Assembly (NCBI GenBank): GCA_963742925.1
Contig: CAVUNV010000009.1
Span: 1 to 64,000, forward strand
Reading direction: 5' to 3'
DNA length: 64,000 nucleotides
Source: PALSA-612 sp963742925
GTDB lineage: Bacteria > Actinomycetota > Thermoleophilia > Gaiellales > Gaiellaceae
The notes below the pieces were generated by a model that saw nothing but the letters and a program-made list of their open reading frames with translations, was not told the origin of the DNA and did not search any database. Shown one piece after another: positions 42,394 to 50,651 of the stretch. Numbering within the stretch: the stretch's first letter is position 1; each line of letters opens with the position of its first letter. A program made the position numbers and the translations under genes.

Positions 42394-42947
42394 AGGCGGG
42401 CCGTCGACGCGTCCCCGCGGCGTCGCGGGTTGCGGTCGGCGAGGAGGAGCGAGGCGAGCAGCACGACGACTCCGATCACGATCGAGGCATCCGCGAGGTT
42501 GAAGGCGGGCCACCAGCGCAGGTCGAGGAAGTCGGTCACGTAGCCGAGCCGCACACGGTCGACGAGATTCGAGACGCTGCCGCCGATCAGGAGCCCGAGC
42601 GCCACCGGTAGCGCCGGATGGCGCGCGCCGGAGCGGGCGAAGAACACGAGCATCCAGGCGACGGCGACCGTGGTCAGGACGATGACGATGGCAGTCGCGC
42701 TCGAGAACAGGCCGAACGCGATACCCGAGTTCTGGACGTGGCGGACAGAGAAGGGGCCGACGAGCTTGACGGCGGTGTCGATGGTGATGTTGCTCGCGAC
42801 GACGTGCTTCGTGAGCTGGTCGGCGCCGACGGCGGCCAGAGCCACGATCGTGAGCCCGATCCACTGGCGCCGCTCGGCGGCGTGGGAGCGCTCGGCGATC
42901 GAGATCGGCCCGAACGCGTCGGTACGGGCGGCCGGACGGGGCACCAC
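42390..42947 (-). CDS. lspA: Lipoprotein signal peptidase II
   Basis: The 185-residue, four-helix membrane aspartyl protease removes signal peptides from prolipoproteins. The conserved blocks NSGIAFGLF, GGSVSNLVDRVRLGYVTDFL and FNLADASIVIGVVV hold the catalytic aspartates. A hydrophilic N-terminal extension of about 25 residues precedes the first helix. Next to rluD, a pairing common across bacteria. Confidence 0.93.
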   Translation of the reverse strand: MVPRPAARTDAFGPISIAERSHAAERRQWIGLTIVALAAVGADQLTKHVVASNITIDTAVKLVGPFSVRHVQNSGIAFGLFSSATAIVIVLTTVAVAWMLVFFARSGARHPALPVALGLLIGGSVSNLVDRVRLGYVTDFLDLRWWPAFNLADASIVIGVVVLLASLLLADRNPRRRGDASTARL

Positions 42948-42948
42948 C

Positions 42949-43311
42949 TCAGCCTCGCTCGTCCCGGCGCTTGTCGTCGATGCACAGGGTCGCGTACGGG
43001 AGCGCCTCGAGGCGCTCCAGCTCGATCTCCTTCCCGCAGCGTTCGCACCGACCGAAGGTGCCCGAGTCGATTCGTGCGAGCGCCGCGTCGATCGCCGAGA
43101 GAACCCGCTCCTCGTTCTCCTCGAGCGAGTAGTCGATCTCGCGGTCGACCGTAACCGACGCGGTGTCGGCCATGTGGTTGCCGACCGAGGACTGCTCGGC
43201 CTCGTCCTCCATCGACCCCGCGTTCTCCTGGTGCAGGTTGTCCAGCGCCGACACCACCCGGACGCGCTCCTCCTGGAGCTCGCGACGGAACCGGTCGAGG
43301 TCGACGGTCAC
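42949..43311 (-). CDS. DksA/TraR-type zinc-finger protein
   Basis: The 120-residue protein has a coiled-coil N-terminal part (DLDRFRRELQEERVRVVSAL) and a C-terminal finger GRCERCGKEIELERLEALPY followed by ATLCIDDKRR. Cys89, Cys92 and Cys110 are present, but the fourth position is Asp113 (CIDD instead of CxxC), so zinc binding may use three Cys or be lost. Related proteins bind RNA polymerase. GTG 43311 overlaps the DUF167 stop (GTGA). Confidence 0.8.
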   Translation of the reverse strand: MTVDLDRFRRELQEERVRVVSALDNLHQENAGSMEDEAEQSSVGNHMADTASVTVDREIDYSLEENEERVLSAIDAALARIDSGTFGRCERCGKEIELERLEALPYATLCIDDKRRDERG

Positions 43312-43586
43312 GCCGCTCCTTCGAGGCGGCGATCGGCTTCCTCGGCGCCCAGCCCCCGCAGCTCGACGACCTTGTCGCGACCGGAGCGGCCCGAGACGAG
43401 CGAGAGCTCGGCCGGCGCCACTCGAAGCCGTTCGGCCAGGACCTTCAGGACGGCCTCGTTGGCACGGCCTCGCTCGGGCGGGGCGGCGACGCGGACCTTC
43501 CACGCGTCCCCCTGCCTGCCGACGATCTCGGTGCGGCGGGCTCCGGGGGAGACCCGGATGCGGAGGCGCGTCGTCGACTCGGTCAT
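43308..43586 (-). CDS. DUF167/YggU-family protein
   Basis: The 92-residue protein has the DUF167 core: RLRIRVSPGARRTEIVGRQG, VRVAAPPERGRANEAVLKVL and LSLVSGRSGRDKVVELRG. Function is unknown, though it is widely conserved and usually near yggT and yggS, as here. It is the first gene after a TATACT promoter and is coupled to the DksA-like gene. Confidence 0.85.
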   Translation of the reverse strand: MTESTTRLRIRVSPGARRTEIVGRQGDAWKVRVAAPPERGRANEAVLKVLAERLRVAPAELSLVSGRSGRDKVVELRGLGAEEADRRLEGAA

Positions 43587-43595
43587 CCCGAGATC

Positions 43596-43601
43596 AGTAT
43601 A
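43596..43601 (-). promoter_or_regulatory. -10 element TATACT for DUF167-dksA-lspA-rluD-phr
   Basis: TATACT on the minus strand ends 9 nt before the ATG at 43586. It is close to consensus and would yield a leaderless or nearly leaderless message for the five-gene set that follows. Confidence 0.5.
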
Positions 43602-43621
43602 GGCCGGGGTTCTGTGAGGGC

Positions 43622-44092
43622 CTACGCTGCCTGGCGGCTCTCCGGATCCTGCGCATGGCCGTCGGCCTCGGCCTCGTCGTCCGCCTCGGCGTCGCCGACG
43701 GCGTCGAGTGCCGCTGTGAGCAGCGTCCGCACTCGTCTGGCGGCGAGGAGCAGCAGCTCGCGCTCGCGCCGCGCCTCGTTCGTGATCGCTCGCGCCTCAC
43801 GGTGGGCCTCGTCGACGATCGTGCCGGCCTCGCGCTTCGCGTCCTCGCGCACGCCCTGCGAGGCCCGCTCGGCCGTCATGAGCGTCATCCGGAGCAGCTC
43901 CTCCACCTCGCGGTGACGGGCGACCTCGCGCTCGAGCTCGTCGACGCGGTCGGTGAGGTCCATCCGCTCCTGCCAGACCGACTCGTAGCTCGAGGCGATC
44001 TCCGCGAGAGCGCGATCGACGGGCGCGCGCCGGTAGCCGAGCAGGCTCCGGGCGAAACGGATGTGTCGGATCTCGACTGGTGCGTAGTTCAT
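43622..44092 (-). CDS. DivIVA-like coiled-coil protein
   Basis: The 156-residue protein opens with a DivIVA-type region (IRFARSLLGYRRAPVDRALA) and continues as a long coiled coil (DLTDRVDELEREVARHREVE; REAGTIVDEAHREARAITNE). Such proteins bind curved membrane at poles and septa. It lies with yggT and sepF, as in the division clusters of Gram-positive bacteria. AGGAGG is 6 nt before its ATG. Confidence 0.8.
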   Translation of the reverse strand: MNYAPVEIRHIRFARSLLGYRRAPVDRALAEIASSYESVWQERMDLTDRVDELEREVARHREVEELLRMTLMTAERASQGVREDAKREAGTIVDEAHREARAITNEARRERELLLLAARRVRTLLTAALDAVGDAEADDEAEADGHAQDPESRQAA

Positions 44093-44102
44093 GGATGCCT
44101 CC

Positions 44103-44414
44103 TCAGTGCAGGTGATCGATGATGACCCGGTTGATCAGCAGCCGAAGCAGGTAGAGGACGAGGATCGCTACGAGCGGCGAGAGGTCGAGCGCCCCCATCG
44201 GCGGCAGCAGCCGGCGGAAGATGCGGATGTACGGCTCGCAGATGTCGTACAGGAAGCGCTGCACGCCGCTGAGCGCGTACGGAATGCGGATCCACGACGT
44301 GATGACGTAGGCGAAGATCAGCAGCGAGTACACGTAGATGAACACGGCCACGAAGCTCGCCGCGGTCGTGGCCGCATCGGCGATCAGCGCAAGGTTGGCG
44401 CCCATCACGCCCAT
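44103..44414 (-). CDS. YggT-family membrane protein
   Basis: The 103-residue protein has two membrane helices and the family motif (VFIYVYSLLIFAYVITSWIR, then YDICEPYIRIFRRLLPPMGA and DLSPLVAILVLYLLRLLIN). Family members sit between sepF and divIVA and have been linked to division and membrane protein function; the exact role is unknown. Confidence 0.9.
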   Translation of the reverse strand: MGVMGANLALIADAATTAASFVAVFIYVYSLLIFAYVITSWIRIPYALSGVQRFLYDICEPYIRIFRRLLPPMGALDLSPLVAILVLYLLRLLINRVIIDHLH

Positions 44415-44446
44415 GGGCTCACAGTTCGTGCTTCTGGGTGCTTTCC

Positions 44447-45079
44447 CTACGCTTGATTGAAGAAGCCGCCGCGCTCGAGCACTCGCGCTCGTTCCTCCGC
44501 GGAGACTTCGACGTTGTGCGGGGTCAGCAGGAAGACACGGTCGGCGACGCGCTGCATGCTTCCGCTGAGCGCGTAGGTCAGGCCGCTCGCGAAGTCGACC
44601 AGGCGCTTCGAGAGCTCCTGGTCGGCGTTCTGGAGGTTCACGATCACGGGAACGCCCTGCTTGAACTTGTCCGCGATCTGCTGCGCGTCGTTGAAGCTCC
44701 GCGGCAGCACGAGATGCACCTGCGCGGTCGCGAGAGGAGGCACTGCCTCGACCGGCCGCGGCCTCGCTCGAGCGGCGTCACGCTTGCTCTCACGACGGGA
44801 CGACGACTCGCGCCGAGGCTCGAGCTCGCGCCCCGGCTTCTGCACGGCCGTCTCGGCGGACGCCTCGGGAAGCACGTTCGACTCGGAGACCGTCCAGTCG
44901 TCGTACTCGTCGCGGCCCCCGCGCGGCGTCAGCCGGCGCACGTTCGTGTTCGGGCGGTCCGTGTAGCTCTGCCCGAGCTCCTCCTCGGTCAGGTACCCGT
45001 CGTCGTCCCAGGCGTCGTCGTACTCCTCGGCGATGCCGAAGTAGACGAGGGTGCGGTTCCAGAGATCGCCGAGGCCCAT
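44447..45079 (-). CDS. sepF: Cell division protein SepF
   Basis: The 210-residue protein has an N-terminal amphipathic membrane anchor (MGLGDLWNRTLVYFGIAEEY), an acidic and then basic disordered linker, and the SepF core (VHLVLPRSFNDAQQIADKFK, VPVIVNLQNADQELSKRLVD, FASGLTYALSGSMQRVADRV). SepF tethers FtsZ to the membrane and aligns filaments. It starts 7 nt after a TAACAT -10 overlapping the yggS stop, so it can be expressed separately. Confidence 0.94.
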   Translation of the reverse strand: MGLGDLWNRTLVYFGIAEEYDDAWDDDGYLTEEELGQSYTDRPNTNVRRLTPRGGRDEYDDWTVSESNVLPEASAETAVQKPGRELEPRRESSSRRESKRDAARARPRPVEAVPPLATAQVHLVLPRSFNDAQQIADKFKQGVPVIVNLQNADQELSKRLVDFASGLTYALSGSMQRVADRVFLLTPHNVEVSAEERARVLERGGFFNQA

Positions 45080-45086
45080 CGCGGGA

Positions 45087-45092
45087 ATGTTA
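45087..45092 (-). promoter_or_regulatory. Candidate -10 (TAACAT) for sepF
   Basis: TAACAT on the minus strand, overlapping the yggS stop codon and ending 7 nt before the sepF ATG, predicts a leaderless sepF transcript. Confidence 0.4.
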
Positions 45093-45686
45093 GTCCCGCC
45101 ACAACACGGAGCCCACCCGTACGAACGTCGCGCCCTCCTCGGCCGCCACGCGGTAGTCCTGGCTCGTGCCCATCGACAGCTCGCTCAGGCCCAGGCTCTC
45201 GCCCAGCTCCCGCAGCCGCCGGAAGTACGGACGCGACGCCTCCGGGTCGTCGGCGAGCGGCGGCATCGTCGACAGGCCGCGGATCTCGACCGGCGCGCGC
45301 GCCAGGAACCCCTCCAGCTCCTCGGGCGGAACCCCCGACTTCGTCTCCTCGCCCGCAAGGTTGACCTGAACGAGCGCCGGGACGCCGAGGCGCTCGGCCG
45401 CCGATTCGGAGTCGAGCGAGTGCACGAGCTCGCAGACCTCGCTCACCTGCCTCGCCTTGCGGCTCTGGAGATGACCGATGAAGTGCCAGCGGAAGGCGGC
45501 GGCAAAGCGCTCGTGCTTCGCCAGCAGGTCCTGAAGCCGGTTCTCGCCCACGACCTCGATCCCGGCCTCGGCCAGAACGGGCATGTCGTCGACCGACACG
45601 TACTTGGTGGCGGCGACGATCGTGATGCCGGGCCCGACCTCGGAGCGGATCTGTTCGTAGTTCGACCGGATGCGGTCAGCCTCCAT
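45090..45686 (-). CDS. PLP homeostasis protein (YggS/PLPBP family)
   Basis: The 198-residue PLP-binding single-domain TIM barrel has the lysine motif IVAATKYVSVDDMPVLAEAG, EVVGENRLQDLLAKH, WHFIGHLQSRKARQV and the phosphate site LSMGTSQDYRVAAEEGATFV. It is about 30 residues shorter than most homologues. It maintains vitamin B6 pools and commonly precedes sepF. Its ATG overlaps the end of the DHH/CCA gene by 11 bases. Confidence 0.93.
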   Translation of the reverse strand: MEADRIRSNYEQIRSEVGPGITIVAATKYVSVDDMPVLAEAGIEVVGENRLQDLLAKHERFAAAFRWHFIGHLQSRKARQVSEVCELVHSLDSESAAERLGVPALVQVNLAGEETKSGVPPEELEGFLARAPVEIRGLSTMPPLADDPEASRPYFRRLRELGESLGLSELSMGTSQDYRVAAEEGATFVRVGSVLWRD

Positions 45687-48240
45687 CGGCGATCAGCTCC
45701 CGCGCCTTCGCGAGCTCGGCTTCGCGCCCGTCGAGCTCGCCGTTCAGCTTGCGGCGATGGAGCTCGGCGAGCACCTGCCCGACGCGCGGCGACTCTCCGA
45801 GGCCGAGCTCGGCCAGGTCGGCGCCGGTGACCTCCAGCCGGATGCTGCGCAGGTCCGAGAAGTACCGGTGCAGCGCAGGCAGGTCTTCGAGGGTCAGCGC
45901 GAACAGCGGCGCGTCCGGCGCGTAGGGCTCGGCCAGCGCTACCACCTCCGAGGCGGACAGCTCCTCCGAGCCCAGCCGCTCGACGAGCCGCGGACCGAGC
46001 GTGACGGCGTGCGCGATCTGCTCCACGTCGCGGCGGCGCATCCGGAGCCGGTCGAGCCAGTCGTACACCTCGTCGGGCGGCATCCGCCGGGCGAGCACCG
46101 CGATTCCGATCCGCCAGGCGGGGACGTCGAGCCCGTAGCGCTCGGCGAGCTCGCGGCCACGCCGGATCAGCCGCACGGCCTCCTCGTCGGCCGCCAGGTG
46201 AGGGTGGATCGCAGTGGCCGCGCCGAGGTCGGCGAGGCGCAGGACGGAGTGCCCGATCTTCCCCTCGGCCAGCAGCGCCTCGAGCTCGTTCAGCAGCCGC
46301 GTCGAGGACAGGTCGCCCACCAGGCCCATCTCGATGCAGGCGCGGGCAAGCCGGACGGTGTGCTCGTCCATCCGGAAGCCGTACCGATTCTCGTAGCGGA
46401 TGGCGCGGAAGATCCGGGTCGGATCGTCGATGAAGGACAGGTTGTGGAGCACGCGGACGCGGCCGGCGACGAGATCGGGCCGACCGCCGAACGGGTCGAC
46501 GAGCCGACCGAAGTCGTCTCCTCTGAGCGAGGTCGCCATCGCGTTGATCGTGAAGTCGCGGCGGTGGAGGTCGTCGCGGATCGAGGCGTGCTCGACCGTC
46601 GGCAGCGCGGCCGGGGCGTCGTAGAACTCCGTCCGGGCGGTGACGACGTCGACCCTCTGGCCCTCGCCGTACAGGACGACGGCCGCCCCGAACTTCTCGT
46701 GCTGCCGCACGCGGCCGCCGAGCTGCCTCGCGATCGCCTTCGCCAGCGCGATCGCGTCGCCCTCGACCGCGATGTCCACGTCGAAGCTCGGCTCGCCGAG
46801 CAGGATGTCGCGAACCGTCCCGCCGACGAGGTAGACGCCGTCGACGGTCTCGCTCGCCACCGCGACGGCCTCGAACACGGGCGCGAGGCGGTCGAGCCGC
46901 CGCAGCTCGGCGCTGATCGACTCGCCCGGCTCGGACGGCGCCTCGACGGCCTCTCCGAGCGCCTGCAGCACGTCGCTCCTCGTCACCACGCCCACGACGC
47001 GGCTGCCGTGCAGGACGGCGACGCGCCCCTCGGCCGAGCCGGCGATCAGCTGCTGCAGCTCTCCCAGGCTCGCGTCCTCGTCGGCGGTCGGGACGCGGCC
47101 GGACATGATCCCCTTGACGGGTGCGTGCGAGAGCCCGTGACCGATCGCCTTGTCGAGGTCCTCGCGCCGCACGGAGCCGACAAGGTGCCCGCCCTCGGTG
47201 ACCAGGATCCCGCTCTGCCCATAGCGCTGGCAGGCCATCATCGCCGCGGCGACGGTCTCGTCCGGCGAGACGGAGCGGACCGGCTCGGCCATGACGTCAC
47301 GGGCGCGGAGCGGCTTGCGGATCGCCCCGGCGAGGTTGTGGAGAAGCTGCTTCCTCGCCTTCTTGAGGCTTCCCCGGTAGATCGCGGAGGCCGCCTGCGG
47401 ATGGCCGCCGCCGCCGAGCGCCGCCGCCGCCACGCCTGCGTCGAAGTCGGCCGTGCGGCTGCGAACGACCGCGAAGACGCGGCGGTCCATCTCGACGAGC
47501 AGCGCGAGCGCCTGGCAGTCCGTGACGTCGACGATCTTGTGCGCGAGGTTGGAGATCCCCTCGACGTAGCGCGGCCAGGAGACCGACGCGACGAGGATCT
47601 CGAGCCCCGGCTCCCTGCGGGTTTCGGCCGCCTCGAGCAGCGCGCTCATCAGGGCGCGCTCCTCCTCCGAGAGCGGCGTCCGCAGGAAGGTCGCGAGCAC
47701 GTCCTGGCGTGCGCCGTGGCGGAGGCACCAGGCGAGCGCCTCGGCGTCGCGCCGGGTCGCCGAGGCGTAGGTGAGCGAGCCCGTGTCCTCGTGGATGCCG
47801 AGTGCGAACACGGTCGCCTCGAGCGGGCTGACGGCGATCTCGCGTTCGGCGAGGATCCCGACCAGCGTCGTGGTCAGCGCCCCGTCCGAGGAGAGGACGG
47901 CGTTCTCGGGCCGCACCCAGCCCGGGAGCTCGGCGGCGTGGTGGTCGAAGACGACCTTCTCCACCGCGGGGTCGAGCGCGATCGGCTCCAGCTCTCCGAG
48001 CCGGCTCGCCTGGACGGTCTCGACGACGACGAGGCGCCTGATCGCGTCGAGCTCCATGCGGGCCGGCTCGACACAGCGCAACTCCTCGGCGTGGAGCCGC
48101 GCGAACTCGCGCACGTTGCGGTTCAGGACGCTCGGGAGAGCGGCCGTCGACCCCGGATAGAGGCAGCGTGCCGCCAGCAGCGACGCGAAGGCGTCGAAGT
48201 CCGTGTTGACGTGCGTGGCGATGACCTCTTCGGCCCTCAC
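45676..48240 (-). CDS. DHH phosphoesterase / CBS / tRNA nucleotidyltransferase fusion
   Basis: The 854-residue multidomain protein has an N-terminal DHH-DHHA1 phosphoesterase (HVNTDFDAFASL, VVFDHHAAELPG, LGIHEDTGSLTYAS, GGGGHPQAAS; about 1-310), two CBS domains (about 316-435, RARDVMAEPVRSVSPDETV), and a class II tRNA nucleotidyltransferase with GGTVRDILLGEPSFDVDIAV and RRDFTINAMATSL, followed by helical RNA-binding parts. Proteins with this order in deep-branching bacteria add A, or CCA, to tRNA 3' ends. tRNA-Pro here lacks an encoded CCA. The DHH part may degrade oligonucleotides, and the CBS pair suggests adenylate sensing. Confidence 0.88.
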   Translation of the reverse strand: MRAEEVIATHVNTDFDAFASLLAARCLYPGSTAALPSVLNRNVREFARLHAEELRCVEPARMELDAIRRLVVVETVQASRLGELEPIALDPAVEKVVFDHHAAELPGWVRPENAVLSSDGALTTTLVGILAEREIAVSPLEATVFALGIHEDTGSLTYASATRRDAEALAWCLRHGARQDVLATFLRTPLSEEERALMSALLEAAETRREPGLEILVASVSWPRYVEGISNLAHKIVDVTDCQALALLVEMDRRVFAVVRSRTADFDAGVAAAALGGGGHPQAASAIYRGSLKKARKQLLHNLAGAIRKPLRARDVMAEPVRSVSPDETVAAAMMACQRYGQSGILVTEGGHLVGSVRREDLDKAIGHGLSHAPVKGIMSGRVPTADEDASLGELQQLIAGSAEGRVAVLHGSRVVGVVTRSDVLQALGEAVEAPSEPGESISAELRRLDRLAPVFEAVAVASETVDGVYLVGGTVRDILLGEPSFDVDIAVEGDAIALAKAIARQLGGRVRQHEKFGAAVVLYGEGQRVDVVTARTEFYDAPAALPTVEHASIRDDLHRRDFTINAMATSLRGDDFGRLVDPFGGRPDLVAGRVRVLHNLSFIDDPTRIFRAIRYENRYGFRMDEHTVRLARACIEMGLVGDLSSTRLLNELEALLAEGKIGHSVLRLADLGAATAIHPHLAADEEAVRLIRRGRELAERYGLDVPAWRIGIAVLARRMPPDEVYDWLDRLRMRRRDVEQIAHAVTLGPRLVERLGSEELSASEVVALAEPYAPDAPLFALTLEDLPALHRYFSDLRSIRLEVTGADLAELGLGESPRVGQVLAELHRRKLNGELDGREAELAKARELIADGG

Positions 48241-48296
48241 CGAGCCATTGTGACCGTGATGACCGCGCTACTGCCCTCCGGCTGACACAGACAGCG

Positions 48297-48398
48297 CGCC
48301 GCGAAGCCCGGGCTTGGCCCGGGTGTAGCTCAAACCGCGCTCAACGCGACCCCCAGGGGAAGGGGGCACACGGGGGAAACCGGCTGTTTCCCCCGTGC
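48297..48398 (-). repeat. Dispersed two-hairpin element, copy C
   Basis: On the minus strand, GGGGGAAAC / GTTTCCCCC (48394-48386 and 48380-48372) with loop AGCCG begins 4 nt after the ridA stop; then C-rich DNA, GAGCTAC, and second stem CCCGGGC / GCCCGGG (48323-48317 and 48313-48307), ending CTTCGCGGCG. It is oriented with ridA and fills the gap before the DHH/CCA gene. Confidence 0.75.
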
Positions 48399-48785
48399 TC
48401 AGACCGTTGCGATTGCCTCGACCTCGACGAGGATGCCCGGCGGAAGCGAGACGCCGAAGGTGGAACGCGCCGGGAAACCCGAGTCGAAGTGGCGGCGATA
48501 CACCTCGTTGAACGCCGAGAAGTTCGCGAGATCACTCAGAAAGCAGGTCGTCTTCACGATGCGCTCGAGGCTCGACCCGGACGCCTCGAGGATCGCCTTC
48601 AGGTTCGCGAACACCTGCTCGGTCTGCTCCTCGACGGTCGGCCCGACGAGGCCCGATCCGTCCGCGGCGGCGCCGATCTGCCCGGCGGTGTACACGAACC
48701 CGTTCGAGACGATCGCCTGCGAATAGGGCGCACCGCCGAACGGCCCGGCGGCCTGGTCGGTCGAGACGACGATCTTGTCCTCCAC
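48399..48785 (-). CDS. ridA: RidA-family enamine/imine deaminase
   Basis: The 128-residue trimeric Rid protein hydrolyses reactive 2-aminoacrylate-type enamines released by PLP enzymes. The substrate-binding arginine is in PARSTFGVSLPPGILVEVEA, and the N-terminal GPFGGAPYSQAIVSNGFVYT is typical. GTG 48785 follows AAAGGAG by about 6 nt. Repeat copy C starts directly after its stop. Confidence 0.9.
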   Translation of the reverse strand: MEDKIVVSTDQAAGPFGGAPYSQAIVSNGFVYTAGQIGAAADGSGLVGPTVEEQTEQVFANLKAILEASGSSLERIVKTTCFLSDLANFSAFNEVYRRHFDSGFPARSTFGVSLPPGILVEVEAIATV

Positions 48786-48788
48786 TGG

Positions 48789-49295
48789 TTACTCCTTTCT
48801 CGGTGGGAAACCGCGGGGCCGGCCGGCCTGGGCGAGCGCCACGCCGAGCGCCTTGAAGATGGCCTCGAGCACGTGCGTGTTGTCGCGACCCTCGATCAGC
48901 CGCACGTGGAGCGTCAGCCCTGCTCCCTCGGCGAGCTGGCGCAGGAACTCCGCCACGACGTCGGTCCCGAGCCCACCCACGCGCGCCTCGCTGAGATCCA
49001 CGTTGGAGACGACGAGCGGCCGGCCCGACACCTCCAGCGCGACGTGTGCGAGCGCCTCGTCGGCAGGCACGGCCGAGGATCCGTGGCCCCGCACGCCGGG
49101 ATCGTGCAGCTCGCCCGCCAGCGCCTCTCCGAGCGCCCGGCCGGCCGCGGCCACCTCGTCCGCCGTCGCTCCCGGCTGCACCTCGAGGGACAGGTCGAGC
49201 GACGCGTATTCGGCGAGCAGGGAGATCAGGTGATCGAGAACCGGCAGCCCCGTGGAGACCGACGACTGCGGCTGTCCACTGACGGCAGCGCGCAC
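48789..49295 (-). CDS. HisB-like protein with degenerate metal site
   Basis: The 168-residue protein follows imidazoleglycerol-phosphate dehydratase along its length: STGLPVLDHLISLLAEYASL, VPADEALAHVALEVSGRPLV, EFLRQLAEGAGLTLHVRLIE and NTHVLEAIFKALGVALAQA. But the metal-binding DDHHTVED segment of HisB is replaced by GATADEVAA, and the later HH pair is TH. It is therefore unlikely to dehydrate IGP and looks like a repurposed or decayed paralogue. GTG 49295 is the best start. It lies between murA and ridA, away from other his genes. Confidence 0.7.
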   Translation of the reverse strand: MRAAVSGQPQSSVSTGLPVLDHLISLLAEYASLDLSLEVQPGATADEVAAAGRALGEALAGELHDPGVRGHGSSAVPADEALAHVALEVSGRPLVVSNVDLSEARVGGLGTDVVAEFLRQLAEGAGLTLHVRLIEGRDNTHVLEAIFKALGVALAQAGRPRGFPPRKE

Positions 49296-49320
49296 CCGCA
49301 GCCGAGGAGTATCGCCCCCG

Positions 49321-50628
49321 TCAGCCGTCGACGCGCTCAATCCGGGCCCCGAGCCCGCGCAGCCGCTCGTCGATCCGCTCGTAGCCCCGGTCGATCTGAC
49401 CGATGTTGCCGATCGTGGACGTACCGTCGGCACACAGGCTCGCGATCAGCATCGCCATTCCCGCGCGGATGTCGGGGCTCTCCATCCGCTGCCCGTAGAG
49501 CTTGGCGGGGCCCGAGACGACGACGCGGTGAGGGTCGCAGACGATGATGCGCGCCCCCATTCCGACCAGCTTGTCGACGAAGAACAGGCGGCTCTCGAAC
49601 ATCTTCTCGAAGATGAGCATGGTTCCCCGGGCCTGCGTGGCGACGACGACCGCGATCGACGTGAGGTCGGCCGGGAAGGCCGGCCACGGCCCGTCCTCGA
49701 TCTTCGGGATCTGCCCGCCGAGATCGTCCTCGACGGCGAGCTGCTGCTCGGCCGGCACGCGGATGCTCGTCCCCTCGACCTCGACGTGCACGCCGAGCCG
49801 TCCGAGCGCGGGCAGGATCGGTGCCAGGTCTTCCGGCAGCGTGTCGTCGATCGTGATCTCGCTGCCGGTGACGGCGGCGAGGCCGATGAAGCTCGCGACC
49901 TCGATGTGCTCGGGGCAGATCCGGAACGAGCCGCCGCCGAGCCGGTCGACGCCCTCGATGCGGAGCAGGTTCGAGCCGATGCCCTCGATCCGGGCACCGA
50001 GAGTGACGAGGAAGCGGCAGAGATCCTGGACGTGCGGCTCGCAGGCGGCGTTTCCGATCAGCGTCTCCCCGGACGCGCGCGTTGCCGCCATGACGGCGTT
50101 CTCCGTGCCGGTGACGCTGGCCTCGTCGAGGAACATGCGCGTTCCGCGCAGATCCGGTCCGACGAGCTCGTAGCGGCGCCCCATCGTCACCTGCGCGCCG
50201 AGCGCGTCGAGGGCGTGCACGTGTGTGTCGATCCGCCGGCGTCCGATCACGTCGCCGCCGGGCGGCGGCACGCTCGCGCGGCCGCAGCGGGCCAGCAGCG
50301 GGCCGGCGAGCAGGATCGACGCGCGGATCTCGCGGCACAGCTCGTCGTCGAGCTCCGTCGTGGCAATGTCGGCCGCGTGCACGCGAACCTCGTTCTGCCC
50401 GGCCCAGTCGGCGTCCGCGCCGACCTGGCGGAGCAGCGCCAGCATCGTGTCGACATCGCTGATGCGGGGTACGTTCTCGAGCGTCACGGGCTGGTCGGTC
50501 AACAGGCAGGCCGCGAGGATCGGCAGGGCTGCGTTCTTGTTGCCTGCAGCGCGCACGCGGCCCGAGAGGCGGCAGCCTCCCTCGATCACGAACGACTGCT
50601 TCAGCGCGTCGGCCACGGCGGTCTGCAC
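49321..50628 (-). CDS. murA: UDP-N-acetylglucosamine 1-carboxyvinyltransferase, Asp-type
   Basis: The 435-residue EPSP-fold enzyme performs the first committed step of peptidoglycan synthesis. Motifs: RVRAAGNKNAALPILAACLL, GRASVPPPGGDVIGRRRIDT, GTENAVMAATRASGETLIGN and MLIASLCADGTSTI. In the catalytic loop the usual Cys is Asp126 (GGDVIG instead of GGCAIG). The same change makes mycobacterial MurA insensitive to fosfomycin, so intrinsic resistance is expected. It is divergent from the HD-domain gene. Confidence 0.94.
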   Translation of the reverse strand: MQTAVADALKQSFVIEGGCRLSGRVRAAGNKNAALPILAACLLTDQPVTLENVPRISDVDTMLALLRQVGADADWAGQNEVRVHAADIATTELDDELCREIRASILLAGPLLARCGRASVPPPGGDVIGRRRIDTHVHALDALGAQVTMGRRYELVGPDLRGTRMFLDEASVTGTENAVMAATRASGETLIGNAACEPHVQDLCRFLVTLGARIEGIGSNLLRIEGVDRLGGGSFRICPEHIEVASFIGLAAVTGSEITIDDTLPEDLAPILPALGRLGVHVEVEGTSIRVPAEQQLAVEDDLGGQIPKIEDGPWPAFPADLTSIAVVVATQARGTMLIFEKMFESRLFFVDKLVGMGARIIVCDPHRVVVSGPAKLYGQRMESPDIRAGMAMLIASLCADGTSTIGNIGQIDRGYERIDERLRGLGARIERVDG

Positions 50629-50651
50629 AGCGCAAGTACCCTACCCATCCC

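Noticed and set aside
45670..48285. 871-codon plus-strand open frame opposite the DHH/CCA gene
   Set aside because: Shadow of the real gene; low-complexity Arg/Asp/Leu content and no motif.
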